A DNA stretch of 14,712 nt from NCBI GenBank assembly GCA_030425745.1, contig JAUHZW010000027.1, forward strand, positions 1 to 14,712. Reading direction: 5' to 3'. Position numbers and translations under genes: made by a program. Numbering within the stretch: the first letter of the stretch is position 1; every line of letters begins with the position of its first letter. This document shows positions 1 to 8,481 of this stretch, piece by piece. Under the pieces are notes generated by a model that worked only from the letters and a program-made list of their open reading frames with translations, was not told the origin of the DNA and did no database searches. Source of the DNA: Actinomycetes bacterium. GTDB taxonomy: Bacteria; Actinomycetota; Actinomycetes; S36-B12.

Positions 1-562
1 CGCCGATATTGGGGATGAACAGTTCCCAGATGCCCGTGGATCCCAGGGATCGCATCGGGTGCGCGGTGCCGTCCCAGTAGTTGAAGTCTCCGACCACCCG
101 GACGCCTTGGGCATTGGGTGCCCACACCGCGAAGGACACGCCGCTGACCGGGCCGCGGGTGGTGTCGTAGGTGTGCACATGCGCGCCGAGGGCCTGCCAC
201 AGCTGCTCATGCCGGCCCTCGCCGATGAGGTGCAGGTCGACCTCACCGAGGGTCGGCAGGAATCGGTAGGAGTCATCCGCCGGCACGGTCGATCCCGCGT
301 AGACGACGTCGAGGGCGTAGTCCGGCACCTCAGTGCCGGGAACGGTGCCGACCCAGACTCCCCGGTGCTCGTGCTCCAGCGGGATGCGCTCGTCGCCGAC
401 GAGGAGCGTCACCGCATCGGCCCCGGGCCGCAGTGCCCGCACAGTCACATGCTCAGCTCCCGGGTGCGGCCCCAGGATCGAGTGCGGATCGTGGTGCCAT
501 CCGTCGACGAGGCGGTCGAGGTCGAGGACCGAGACCGGCAGCGGATCGTGGGTGCGGCTCAT
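1..562 (-). CDS. glgB: 1,4-alpha-glucan branching enzyme GlgB (N-terminal part, cut by window edge)
   Basis: GlgB moves alpha-1,4-glucan segments onto alpha-1,6 positions and so makes branched glycogen-like glucan in the cytoplasm. Only the first 187 codons are in the window. The frame stays open to position 1, and the GH13 catalytic barrel lies outside. The visible part fits the N1 domain (HHDPHSILGPH at residues 23-33) followed by the CBM48-type N2 domain (VSFAVWAPNAQGVRVVGDFN at 142-161, then YWDG, HPMRSLGS and GIWELFIP), all family hallmarks. The ATG at 560-562 is preceded by AGGAG with 6 nt spacing. glgE ends 35 nt upstream on the same strand, so the two are probably co-transcribed, and GlgE supplies the linear chains that GlgB branches. 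Identity is secure; completeness of the rest cannot be judged. Confidence 0.96.
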   Translation of the reverse strand, partial: MSRTHDPLPVSVLDLDRLVDGWHHDPHSILGPHPGAEHVTVRALRPGADAVTLLVGDERIPLEHEHRGVWVGTVPGTEVPDYALDVVYAGSTVPADDSYRFLPTLGEVDLHLIGEGRHEQLWQALGAHVHTYDTTRGPVSGVSFAVWAPNAQGVRVVGDFNYWDGTAHPMRSLGSTGIWELFIPNIG

Positions 563-568
563 GAAGGG

Positions 569-573
569 CTCCT
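569..573 (-). promoter_or_regulatory. Ribosome binding site of glgB
   Basis: AGGAG on the minus strand, 6 nt before the glgB ATG and inside the 35-nt gap after the glgE stop. It fixes the glgB start and fits translation from an internal position of a glgE-glgB transcript. Confidence 0.8.
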
Positions 574-597
574 GGGGTCGGCGATCTCGTCTGAGGA

Positions 598-2625
<2,028 letters not shown>

Positions 2626-2633
2626 GCTGCAGA

Positions 2634-2639
2634 AGCGTA
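2634..2639 (-). promoter_or_regulatory. Predicted -10 box of glgE
   Basis: TACGCT (TANNNT) on the minus strand ends 8 nt before the glgE ATG. Transcription would start at or next to the A of the start codon, giving a leaderless mRNA, which fits the lack of a Shine-Dalgarno. I find no convincing -35 hexamer at 16-18 nt. Confidence 0.5.
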
Positions 2640-2660
2640 GTCACGCAGGGGCCGGCAGCG

Positions 2661-2676
2661 GACCGCAAGACCGCAA
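2661..2676. repeat. Tandem 8-bp direct repeat upstream of the glgE promoter
   Basis: GACCGCAA occurs twice head to tail (2661-2668 and 2669-2676), reading TTGCGGTC twice on the glgE strand. It lies about 22 nt upstream of the predicted glgE -10 box, overlapping and just upstream of where a -35 or an activator site would lie. A regulator site is possible but not shown; two copies of 8 bp in GC-rich DNA could also arise by slippage. Confidence 0.35.
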
Positions 2677-2731
2677 CCGGAGGGGCTCGGCGTGGGGCGG
2701 ATGTGAGGGATGGGGCAGTTGAGCCCGATGG

Positions 2732-2755
2732 TGCAAGAAATTGCATGCATTGCAA
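2732..2755. promoter_or_regulatory. Candidate operator: three alternating TTGCA/TGCAA half-sites
   Basis: TGCAA (2732-2736), TTGCA (2741-2745) and TGCAA (2751-2755) alternate in orientation with starts 9-10 bp apart, about one helical turn. They form two overlapping inverted repeats, and the outer copies extend to a direct repeat of TGCAAGA. The element is much richer in A/T than its surroundings. It lies between the divergent glgE and glgP promoters, centred about 75 nt upstream of the predicted glgP start. TTGCA-type half-sites resemble operators of LacI-family maltose regulators in actinobacteria; that link is inference. Confidence 0.45.
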
Positions 2756-2760
2756 GATCG

Positions 2761-2778
2761 CGTCACTTTTTGGTGACG
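2761..2778. promoter_or_regulatory. 18-bp perfect dyad CGTCAC-N6-GTGACG upstream of glgP
   Basis: Arms CGTCAC (2761-2766) and GTGACG (2773-2778) are perfectly inverted around a TTTTTG spacer. The dyad centre is about 49 nt upstream of the predicted glgP transcription start, a position typical of an activator bound next to the -35 region. The half-site order is the reverse of a CRP/GlxR site, so that family is unlikely. Confidence 0.4.
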
Positions 2779-2806
2779 GGGCCGTCGAATCTGGCGATGA
2801 CAGCGC

Positions 2807-2812
2807 TAACAT
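2807..2812 (+). promoter_or_regulatory. Predicted -10 box of glgP
   Basis: TAACAT (TANNNT) ends 6 nt before the GTG start of glgP. Together with the absence of a Shine-Dalgarno, this points to a leaderless transcript beginning at the GTG. No good -35 is visible (GTCGAA at 2784-2789 with a 17-nt spacer is weak), which would fit dependence on an activator. Confidence 0.55.
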
Positions 2813-2818
2813 GCCGGG

Positions 2819-5413
2819 GTGAGAGCGATCCGACGGTTCACCGTCCGCACTGTCCTGCCCGAGAACCTCCAGGCCCTCGAGGACCTGGCGATCAACCTCC
2901 GGTGGTCGTGGCACCCGCAGACCCGCGACCTCTTCGCGGCGATCGACCCGGTGCTGTGGGCGGAGTCCGGCCATGACCCGGTGCGCCTGCTGGGCGAGGT
3001 CTCCGCGGATCGCCTCGCGGAGCTCGCGGCCGATCAGGGCTTCGTGGACTGGGTGGGCCGAGCGCGCGCCGACCTCGCCGAGTACCTCGAGCAGCCGCGC
3101 TGGTTCCAGTCGCTGGGTGACGACGCCCCGGCCGGCATCGCCTACTTCTCACCCGAGTACGGCATCACGTCGGCCCTGCCGCAGTACTCCGGCGGCCTGG
3201 GCATCCTCGCCGGAGACCACCTGAAGACCGCGAGCGATCTCGGCGTCCCGATCATCGCGCTGGGCCTGTTCTACCGCGCCGGCTACTTCCGGCAGACCCT
3301 GTCGCGTGACGGCTGGCAGCAGGAGCACTACCCGGTCTCGGACCCCGACGGCAGTCCGGTGTCGCTGCTCCGCGAGGCCGACGGCACACCGGCCAAGGTC
3401 GCCGTGGGCCTGCCCGGCGGACGCTTCCTCGCGGCCCGGATCTGGGTGGCGCAGGTGGGTCGCGTCCCGCTGCTGATGCTCGACTCCGACGTCGAGGAGA
3501 ACGGCCCGGCCGAGCGCGAGGTCACCGATCGGCTGTACGGCGGCGGCGGCGAGCATCGACTGCAGCAGGAGATGCTCCTGGGCATCGGCGGCGTGCGGGC
3601 GCTGCGCGCCTACTGCCGCATCACCGGTCGCCCCGAGCCGGAGGTGTTCCACACGAATGAGGGCCACGCCGGCTTCCTCGGCCTGGAGCGCATCCGCGAG
3701 CTCATGTCGGTCAACTCCGGCATGACCTTCGATCAGGCCCTCGAGGTCTCCCGGGCCGGCACGGTCTTCACGACCCACACCCCGGTGCCCGCCGGCATCG
3801 ACCGCTTCCCGCGCGACCTGATCTCCCAGTACTTCGGCGGCGACAACGCGTCAGCCGGGGTGCCTGTCGACCGTGTGCTGGAGCTCGGCACGGAGGACTT
3901 CGAAGGAGGCGACCCGGCCGTGTTCAACATGGCCGTCATGGGCCTGCGTCTCGCCCAGCGTGCCAACGGCGTGAGCCTGCTGCACGGTGAGGTCTCCCGC
4001 GGGATGTTCTCCGGTCTGTGGTCCGGGTTCGACAACGAGGATGTGCCGATCACCTCGGTCACCAACGGCGTCCATGCCCCGACCTGGACGGCCCGGCAGG
4101 TGGTCGACCTCGCCCACGGCGCGTCACTCGACGACGCCGAGGGCTGGGCGGTGATCGCCGATACTCCGGACGAGCAGCTGTGGCAGGTCAAGCGGGCGCT
4201 CCGCGAGGAGCTCGTCGCCATGACGCGCTGGCGCCTGCGTGAGTCCTGGACCAACCGCGGTGCCTCGGATGCCGAGCTCGGCTGGACCGACTCGGTGCTC
4301 GACCCGGACGTGCTGACGATCGGGTTCGCCCGACGTGTGCCGTCGTACAAGCGCCTCACGCTGATGCTGCGCGACCCCGAGCGCCTGCGTGCGCTGCTCA
4401 CCGACCCCGAGCGGCCCGTGCAGCTGGTCGTTGCGGGCAAGGCGCACCCGGCCGATGACGGCGGCAAGCGCCTGATCCAGCAACTCGTGCACTTCGCCGA
4501 TTCCGAGGACATCCGCCATCGGATCGTTTTCCTGCCGGACTACGACATCTCGATGGCGACGACCCTCTATCCGGGCTGCGACGTCTGGCTGAACAACCCG
4601 ATCCGGCCGCTGGAGGCCAGCGGCACCTCGGGGATGAAGGCGGCCCTCAACGGCGCCCTCAACCTGTCCATCCTCGACGGCTGGTGGGATGAATGGTTCG
4701 ACGGCGAGAACGGCTGGGCCATCCCCACCGCCGACGGCGTCGAGGACCCCGACCGTCGCGACGATCTCGAGGCCGAGGCGCTGTACAGCCTGATCGAGAA
4801 CTCAGTCGCCCCGGCGTTCTACACCCGTGACGAGAACGGCCTGCCCCAGCGCTGGCTGGCGATGCTCAAGCACACCCTGCGCACGCTCGGCCCCAAGGTG
4901 CTCGCCAGCCGGATGCTCCGCGAGTACGTGACCCGCCTCTACGCGCCGGCGGCCGTGGCCTCCCGCGAGATCGAGGCGGCCAACTACGCACTCGCGCGTG
5001 ACCTGAGCGACTGGAAGGGACGGCTCCGTGCCGGCTGGGATGGCCTGCGCATCGACCATGTGGAGGCCGACGGGGTCGGCGACGCCGTCATGCAGGGCAG
5101 TGGCATCACCGTGCGGGCCTATGCGTCGCTGGGGTCGCTGAGCCCCGACGATGTCGAGGTCCAGGTCGTCTTCGGGCGGGTCGATGCCGATGACCGCATC
5201 GTGCAGCATCAGGAGGCCGCCATGGAGGCGGTCGAGCAGTACGACGGCAACCGCTGGCTGTATCGCGCCTCGATCGACCTCGACCGCAACGGCCCCTTCG
5301 GCTACACCGTCCGTATCCTGCCGGCGCACGCCGGGCTCGTCTCGGCGCAGGAGCTCGGCCTGCAGGTGGTGCCGCCGCTCGCCGAGGGCATGTCCGACGG
5401 CGTGCTGCGGTAG
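2819..5413 (+). CDS. glgP: Alpha-glucan (glycogen) phosphorylase GlgP, DUF3417-type
   Basis: GlgP phosphorolyses alpha-1,4-glucan from non-reducing ends to glucose-1-phosphate, using pyridoxal phosphate. The 864-aa product fits the ~850-aa actinobacterial branch. The N-terminus is a DUF3417 domain (INLRWSWHPQTRDLF at 25-39). The GT35 core has FSPEYGITSALPQYSGGLGI (110-129), HTNEGHAGF (278-286), TTHTPVPAGIDRFP (318-331), SVTNGVHAPTW (413-423) and YKR (510-512). The expected PLP-binding lysine is K607 in GTSGMKAALNG. The start is GTG; an ATG at 2811 runs straight into a stop in another frame, and the TAACAT box 6 nt upstream supports a leaderless GTG start. The gene is divergent from glgE and convergent with glgX. 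This is the same glgB-glgE/glgP arrangement as in Mycobacterium tuberculosis. It could also act on maltodextrins from other sources. Confidence 0.97.
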   Translation: MRAIRRFTVRTVLPENLQALEDLAINLRWSWHPQTRDLFAAIDPVLWAESGHDPVRLLGEVSADRLAELAADQGFVDWVGRARADLAEYLEQPRWFQSLGDDAPAGIAYFSPEYGITSALPQYSGGLGILAGDHLKTASDLGVPIIALGLFYRAGYFRQTLSRDGWQQEHYPVSDPDGSPVSLLREADGTPAKVAVGLPGGRFLAARIWVAQVGRVPLLMLDSDVEENGPAEREVTDRLYGGGGEHRLQQEMLLGIGGVRALRAYCRITGRPEPEVFHTNEGHAGFLGLERIRELMSVNSGMTFDQALEVSRAGTVFTTHTPVPAGIDRFPRDLISQYFGGDNASAGVPVDRVLELGTEDFEGGDPAVFNMAVMGLRLAQRANGVSLLHGEVSRGMFSGLWSGFDNEDVPITSVTNGVHAPTWTARQVVDLAHGASLDDAEGWAVIADTPDEQLWQVKRALREELVAMTRWRLRESWTNRGASDAELGWTDSVLDPDVLTIGFARRVPSYKRLTLMLRDPERLRALLTDPERPVQLVVAGKAHPADDGGKRLIQQLVHFADSEDIRHRIVFLPDYDISMATTLYPGCDVWLNNPIRPLEASGTSGMKAALNGALNLSILDGWWDEWFDGENGWAIPTADGVEDPDRRDDLEAEALYSLIENSVAPAFYTRDENGLPQRWLAMLKHTLRTLGPKVLASRMLREYVTRLYAPAAVASREIEAANYALARDLSDWKGRLRAGWDGLRIDHVEADGVGDAVMQGSGITVRAYASLGSLSPDDVEVQVVFGRVDADDRIVQHQEAAMEAVEQYDGNRWLYRASIDLDRNGPFGYTVRILPAHAGLVSAQELGLQVVPPLAEGMSDGVLR

Positions 5414-5446
5414 CCGCGCCCCTACTGCGAGTCGGGCCGCAGCGCG
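5401..5446. terminator. Possible bidirectional stem-loop between glgP and glgX ends
   Basis: 5401-5410 pairs with 5437-5446 over 10 bp (nine Watson-Crick pairs and one G-U on the plus-strand RNA), around a 26-nt loop that contains both stop codons. There is no T-tract on either side, so this would be a U-less actinobacterial terminator or simply a chance pairing of G/C-rich 3' ends. The large loop argues against an efficient intrinsic terminator. Confidence 0.28.
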
Positions 5447-7539
5447 TGCAGCACGACAGCGCTGCGCCCGGCGACCAGAACTGCCGACCCGGGAGCGAGC
5501 ACGGTGTCGTCCTCCCGTGACTGTCCGGTGAACGTGTCGATGACCATGCGGTAGCCGGCTGCGAACGGCTCGGCCGGCAGCGTCACCTCGACGTCGTCGG
5601 CGCCCGCGTGCAGGATCATCAGGAAGGCCTCATCGCGGATGAGGCGATCCTGATCGTCGCGGCCGTGCACCTCGCCCGCGAGGTACATGGCGAGGGTCCG
5701 GGCGTCGCCGTCGTGCCAGTCCGCGTCGGAGATCTCGTGGCCGTCCGGCCCGAACCACGCCAGATCCTTGGGGCCGCCGTCGTGCAGCGGCTGGCCCTCG
5801 AAGAAGTAGCGCTGGCGGAACGCACTGTGCAGCCGGCGCAGGGCCAGAACGTCGCTCGCGAAGACCTTGAGCTCGGACTGCCACATCTCCCATGACCAGT
5901 CGTACCAGGAGATCTCGTTGTCCTGACAGTACGCGTTGTTGTTGCCGCCCTGGGTGCGGCCGAACTCGTCGCCGCCGGCGATCATCGGCACACCCGTGGA
6001 CAGCAGCAGGGTGGTGAAGAGGTTGCGCAGCTGTCGGTGCCGCAGGCGGTTGACCGCCTCGTCGTCTGTCTCGCCCTCGACCCCGCAGTTCCAGGAGCGG
6101 TTGTTGTCGGTGCCGTCGCGGTTGTCCTCGAGGTTCGCCTGATTGTGCTTGTGATCGTAGCTCACGAGGTCGCGCAGCGTGAACCCGTCGTGGGCGGTGA
6201 TGAAGTTGATCGACGCGAAGGGTCGACGTCCCTCGGAGGCGTACAGGTCCGCGGAGCCCGACAGTCGCCAGCCGAGCTCGCCGATGCCGGTCGCGCCGCG
6301 CCAGAAGTCGCGCACGTTGTCGCGGTAGCGGTCGTTCCACTCCGTCCACAGGGGAGGGAACTCGCCCACCTGGTAGCCGCCGGGGCCGACGTCCCAGGGC
6401 TCCGCGATCAGCTTGACCCGTCGCAGGATCGGATCCTGCTGGATGGTCGTCATGAAGTTGCCGAGCATGTTGACGTCGTGGAAGGAGCGGGCCAGCGCGG
6501 AGGCGAGGTCGAATCGGAACCCGTCGACGTGCATCTCCAGCACCCAGTAGCGCAGGGAGTCCATGACGAGTTGCAGCACGTGCGGCTTCGACACGTCGAG
6601 GGTGTTGCCGCAGCCGGTGTAGTCCGCGTAGTACCGGCCCTCGTCGCGCAGGTGGTAGTAGTCGTCATTGTCGATGCCGCGGAAGGACAGCATCGGGCCG
6701 TTCTGGTTTCCCTCCGCCGTGTGGTTGTAGACGACATCGAGGATCACCTCGAGACCGGCGGCGTGGAGCGCCTTGACCATGCGCTTGAACTCGTTGACCT
6801 GACCGCCGCGCGATCCGCTCGACGAGTACGCGGCCTGGGGTGCGAAGTAGCCGATCGAGTTGTAGCCCCAGTAGTTGGTCAGGCCCAGTTCGAGCAGGTG
6901 CACCTCGTCGACGAAATGGTGCACCGGCAGCAGTTCGACAGCCGTCACGCCGAGGGTCGTGAGGTGCTCGATGACGTGCGGGTGGGCCAGGCCCGCGTAG
7001 GTGCCGCGCTCATGCTCAGGCACGGACGGGTGCAGTCGGGAGATGCCGCGGACGTGTGTCTCGTAGATGACGGTGTCACCCCAGGCTGTCCCGGGGGAGC
7101 GGTCATCACCCCAGTCGAACGACCCGTCGACCACGACGGAGCGCGGGACGAAGGGAGCGGAGTCGCTCGTGCTGATGCGCAGGTCATCGCCGGGCACGTG
7201 GCCGAACACCGCGGGATCAAGGCGGAAGGATCCGTCGATCGCCTTCGCGTACGGATCGAGGAGGAGTTTGTGCGGATTCCAGCGGTGTCCGTGTCGCGGA
7301 TCCCACTCGCCGTGCACCCGGAACCCGTAGCGCGTGCCCACCGGCATGTCGGTGACGTGTGTGTGGAAGACGTTGAAGACCCGCTCGCGCAGCGGAATGC
7401 GCTCCTCGCGGCCCTGATCGTCGAAGATGCACAGTTCGACGGCGTCGGCTCCCTGAGCCCACAGGGCGACGTTCGCTCCGCCCCTGCCATCGGGAACCGC
7501 GCCGAGGGGATCCCACCCCGTGGAGCCGTGACCCGTCAC
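5422..7539 (-). CDS. glgX: Glycogen debranching enzyme GlgX
   Basis: GlgX hydrolyses alpha-1,6 branches of phosphorylase-trimmed glycogen and releases short maltodextrins (GH13_11, isoamylase type). With the GTG at 7537-7539 the product is 705 aa, as expected. The N-terminal CBM48-like part carries YGFRVHGEWDPRHGHRWNPH (71-90) and KLLLDPYAKA (91-100). The GH13 motifs are intact: DVVYNHT (268-274), nucleophile D344 in DGFRFDLA, acid/base E380 in LIAEPWDVG, and D451 in FITAHDG. An open frame continues upstream but runs antisense through the enoyl-CoA hydratase gene and lacks family sequence, so I chose the GTG. It has a TACCGT box 6 nt upstream, and the G-rich run between box and GTG touches the start codon and is too close to act as a Shine-Dalgarno. 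Its stop is 8 nt from that of glgP, its metabolic partner. Confidence 0.95.
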   Translation of the reverse strand: MTGHGSTGWDPLGAVPDGRGGANVALWAQGADAVELCIFDDQGREERIPLRERVFNVFHTHVTDMPVGTRYGFRVHGEWDPRHGHRWNPHKLLLDPYAKAIDGSFRLDPAVFGHVPGDDLRISTSDSAPFVPRSVVVDGSFDWGDDRSPGTAWGDTVIYETHVRGISRLHPSVPEHERGTYAGLAHPHVIEHLTTLGVTAVELLPVHHFVDEVHLLELGLTNYWGYNSIGYFAPQAAYSSSGSRGGQVNEFKRMVKALHAAGLEVILDVVYNHTAEGNQNGPMLSFRGIDNDDYYHLRDEGRYYADYTGCGNTLDVSKPHVLQLVMDSLRYWVLEMHVDGFRFDLASALARSFHDVNMLGNFMTTIQQDPILRRVKLIAEPWDVGPGGYQVGEFPPLWTEWNDRYRDNVRDFWRGATGIGELGWRLSGSADLYASEGRRPFASINFITAHDGFTLRDLVSYDHKHNQANLEDNRDGTDNNRSWNCGVEGETDDEAVNRLRHRQLRNLFTTLLLSTGVPMIAGGDEFGRTQGGNNNAYCQDNEISWYDWSWEMWQSELKVFASDVLALRRLHSAFRQRYFFEGQPLHDGGPKDLAWFGPDGHEISDADWHDGDARTLAMYLAGEVHGRDDQDRLIRDEAFLMILHAGADDVEVTLPAEPFAAGYRMVIDTFTGQSREDDTVLAPGSAVLVAGRSAVVLHALRPDSQ

Positions 7540-7545
7540 CCCCTC

Positions 7546-7551
7546 ACGGTA
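7546..7551 (-). promoter_or_regulatory. Predicted -10 box of glgX
   Basis: TACCGT (TANNNT) on the minus strand ends 6 nt before the chosen GTG of glgX, the same geometry as at glgP, so a leaderless mRNA is likely. It is only 29 nt from the oppositely oriented predicted box of the enoyl-CoA hydratase gene, so the two promoters overlap. Confidence 0.45.
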
Positions 7552-7580
7552 CAGGTGGCCATGGGTCGCCCCTGCGTGGA

Positions 7581-7586
7581 TAGGCT
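7581..7586 (+). promoter_or_regulatory. Predicted -10 box of the enoyl-CoA hydratase gene
   Basis: TAGGCT (TANNNT). Transcription would start near 7593-7595. This either leaves a ~55-nt leader before the Shine-Dalgarno-led ATG at 7649, or places the start directly at an in-frame GTG at 7595, 8 nt after the box. No clear -35 is seen. Confidence 0.5.
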
Positions 7587-7634
7587 CCGTCGTTGTGTCC
7601 GGAGTGCCCGGGCGCTCGACGGGGCCTGCTTCGC

Positions 7635-7642
7635 GGAGAGGA
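7635..7642 (+). promoter_or_regulatory. Ribosome binding site of the enoyl-CoA hydratase gene
   Basis: GGAGAGGA, with its AGGA part 6 nt before the ATG at 7649. It supports 7649 as the main start over the in-frame GTG codons at 7595 and 7646. Confidence 0.7.
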
Positions 7643-7648
7643 CACGTG

Positions 7649-8422
7649 ATGGCTGAGTTCGTATCCCTGGACGTCAATGACGGGGTGGCCACGATCACGC
7701 TGCAGCGGCCACCGATGAATGCCCTGAACCGGCAGATGCAGAACGAGATCCGGGAGGCGGCGAACGAGGTCGCGGGCCGGCGCGATGTCGGGGCCGTCGT
7801 GGTGCACGGTGGTGAGAAGGTCTTCGCGGCGGGTGCCGACATCAAGGAGATGAGCGACCTGTCCTATCAGGACATGCTGCTCGCATCGACCGATCTGCAG
7901 GACTGCTTCAACGCTGTCGCGCGGATTCCGCAGCCGACCATCGCGGCGGTCACGGGCTACGCCCTCGGCGGGGGCTGCGAACTGACCCTGTGCTGCGACC
8001 TGCGCATCGCGGCCGACACCGCGAAGCTGGGGCAGCCGGAGATCCTGCTGGGAATCATCCCCGGGGCCGGCGGCACTCAGCGTCTGCCTCGCCTCATCGG
8101 GGTCTCGCGCGCCAAGGATCTGATCCTGACCGGCCGCCATGTGGGCGCCGACGAGGCCCTCGCCATGGGACTCGTCAACCGCGTGGTGCCGGCCGACGAG
8201 GCCTACACCTCGGCCCTCGACCTGGCCCGGACCCTCGCGAACGGTCCTGCGCTGGCGATGCGCGCGGCCAAGGAGGCTGTCGACCACGGGATGGACACCG
8301 ATCTGGCGACCGGCCTGGACATCGAGCGGGTGCGGTTCGCGTCGCTCTTCGCCACCGATGACCAGACGATCGGCATGCAGGCGTTCGTGGAGAAGCGGCC
8401 GGCTGAGTTCACCGGGAACTAA
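7649..8422 (+). CDS. Enoyl-CoA hydratase/isomerase (crotonase family)
   Basis: The 257-aa product is a full-length crotonase-fold protein, most likely a 2-trans-enoyl-CoA hydratase of fatty-acid beta-oxidation. The CoA/oxyanion-hole segment is KVFAAGADIKEM (57-68). GYALGGGCELTL (103-114) and GQPEILLGIIPGAGGTQRLP (128-147) carry glutamates E111 and E131. They are spaced 20 residues apart, exactly as the two catalytic glutamates of rat mitochondrial hydratase (144 and 164), so hydratase activity is expected rather than only isomerase or another crotonase reaction. The chosen ATG has a good Shine-Dalgarno and matches the family N-terminus; an in-frame GTG at 7595 would add 18 residues. The gene stands alone, divergent from glgX and followed after 59 nt by the cysteine desulfurase, which has its own promoter-like box. 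No other beta-oxidation gene is nearby, so the physiological substrate is unknown. Confidence 0.93.
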   Translation: MAEFVSLDVNDGVATITLQRPPMNALNRQMQNEIREAANEVAGRRDVGAVVVHGGEKVFAAGADIKEMSDLSYQDMLLASTDLQDCFNAVARIPQPTIAAVTGYALGGGCELTLCCDLRIAADTAKLGQPEILLGIIPGAGGTQRLPRLIGVSRAKDLILTGRHVGADEALAMGLVNRVVPADEAYTSALDLARTLANGPALAMRAAKEAVDHGMDTDLATGLDIERVRFASLFATDDQTIGMQAFVEKRPAEFTGN

Positions 8423-8467
8423 CGCGCAGCAGGCAGAGTGGGGCCTCGCGTTCGGGCGATGAGCATC

Positions 8468-8473
8468 TAGGCT
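8468..8473 (+). promoter_or_regulatory. Predicted -10 box of the cysteine desulfurase operon
   Basis: TAGGCT (TANNNT) ends 8 nt before the GTG at 8482. No Shine-Dalgarno lies in the 59-nt gap after the enoyl-CoA hydratase stop, so a leaderless GTG start is the simplest reading. A convincing -35 is not visible. Confidence 0.5.
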
Positions 8474-8481
8474 TGACGGCT

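Noticed and set aside
2761..2778. CRP/GlxR site
   Set aside because: A CRP-type site needs TGTGA on the left and TCACA on the right; here the arms are in the reverse order.
2710..2976. 88-aa plus-strand open frame starting in the glgE-glgP intergenic region
   Set aside because: No Shine-Dalgarno, passes through the predicted operators and glgP promoter, and continues out of frame into glgP.
7552..7574. Imperfect inverted repeat (CAGG-T-GGC with GCC-CCTG) between the glgX and hydratase boxes
   Set aside because: Only 7 bp with a bulge in G/C-rich DNA; too weak to call an operator, though its position is suitable.
6037..7656. 539-aa plus-strand open frame opposite glgX
   Set aside because: Antisense shadow of glgX, without recognisable motifs; it also runs through the divergent promoter region.
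7540..7845. Upstream extension of glgX by about 100 codons
   Set aside because: The extension is antisense to the enoyl-CoA hydratase gene and lacks GlgX sequence; family similarity begins just after the GTG at 7539.
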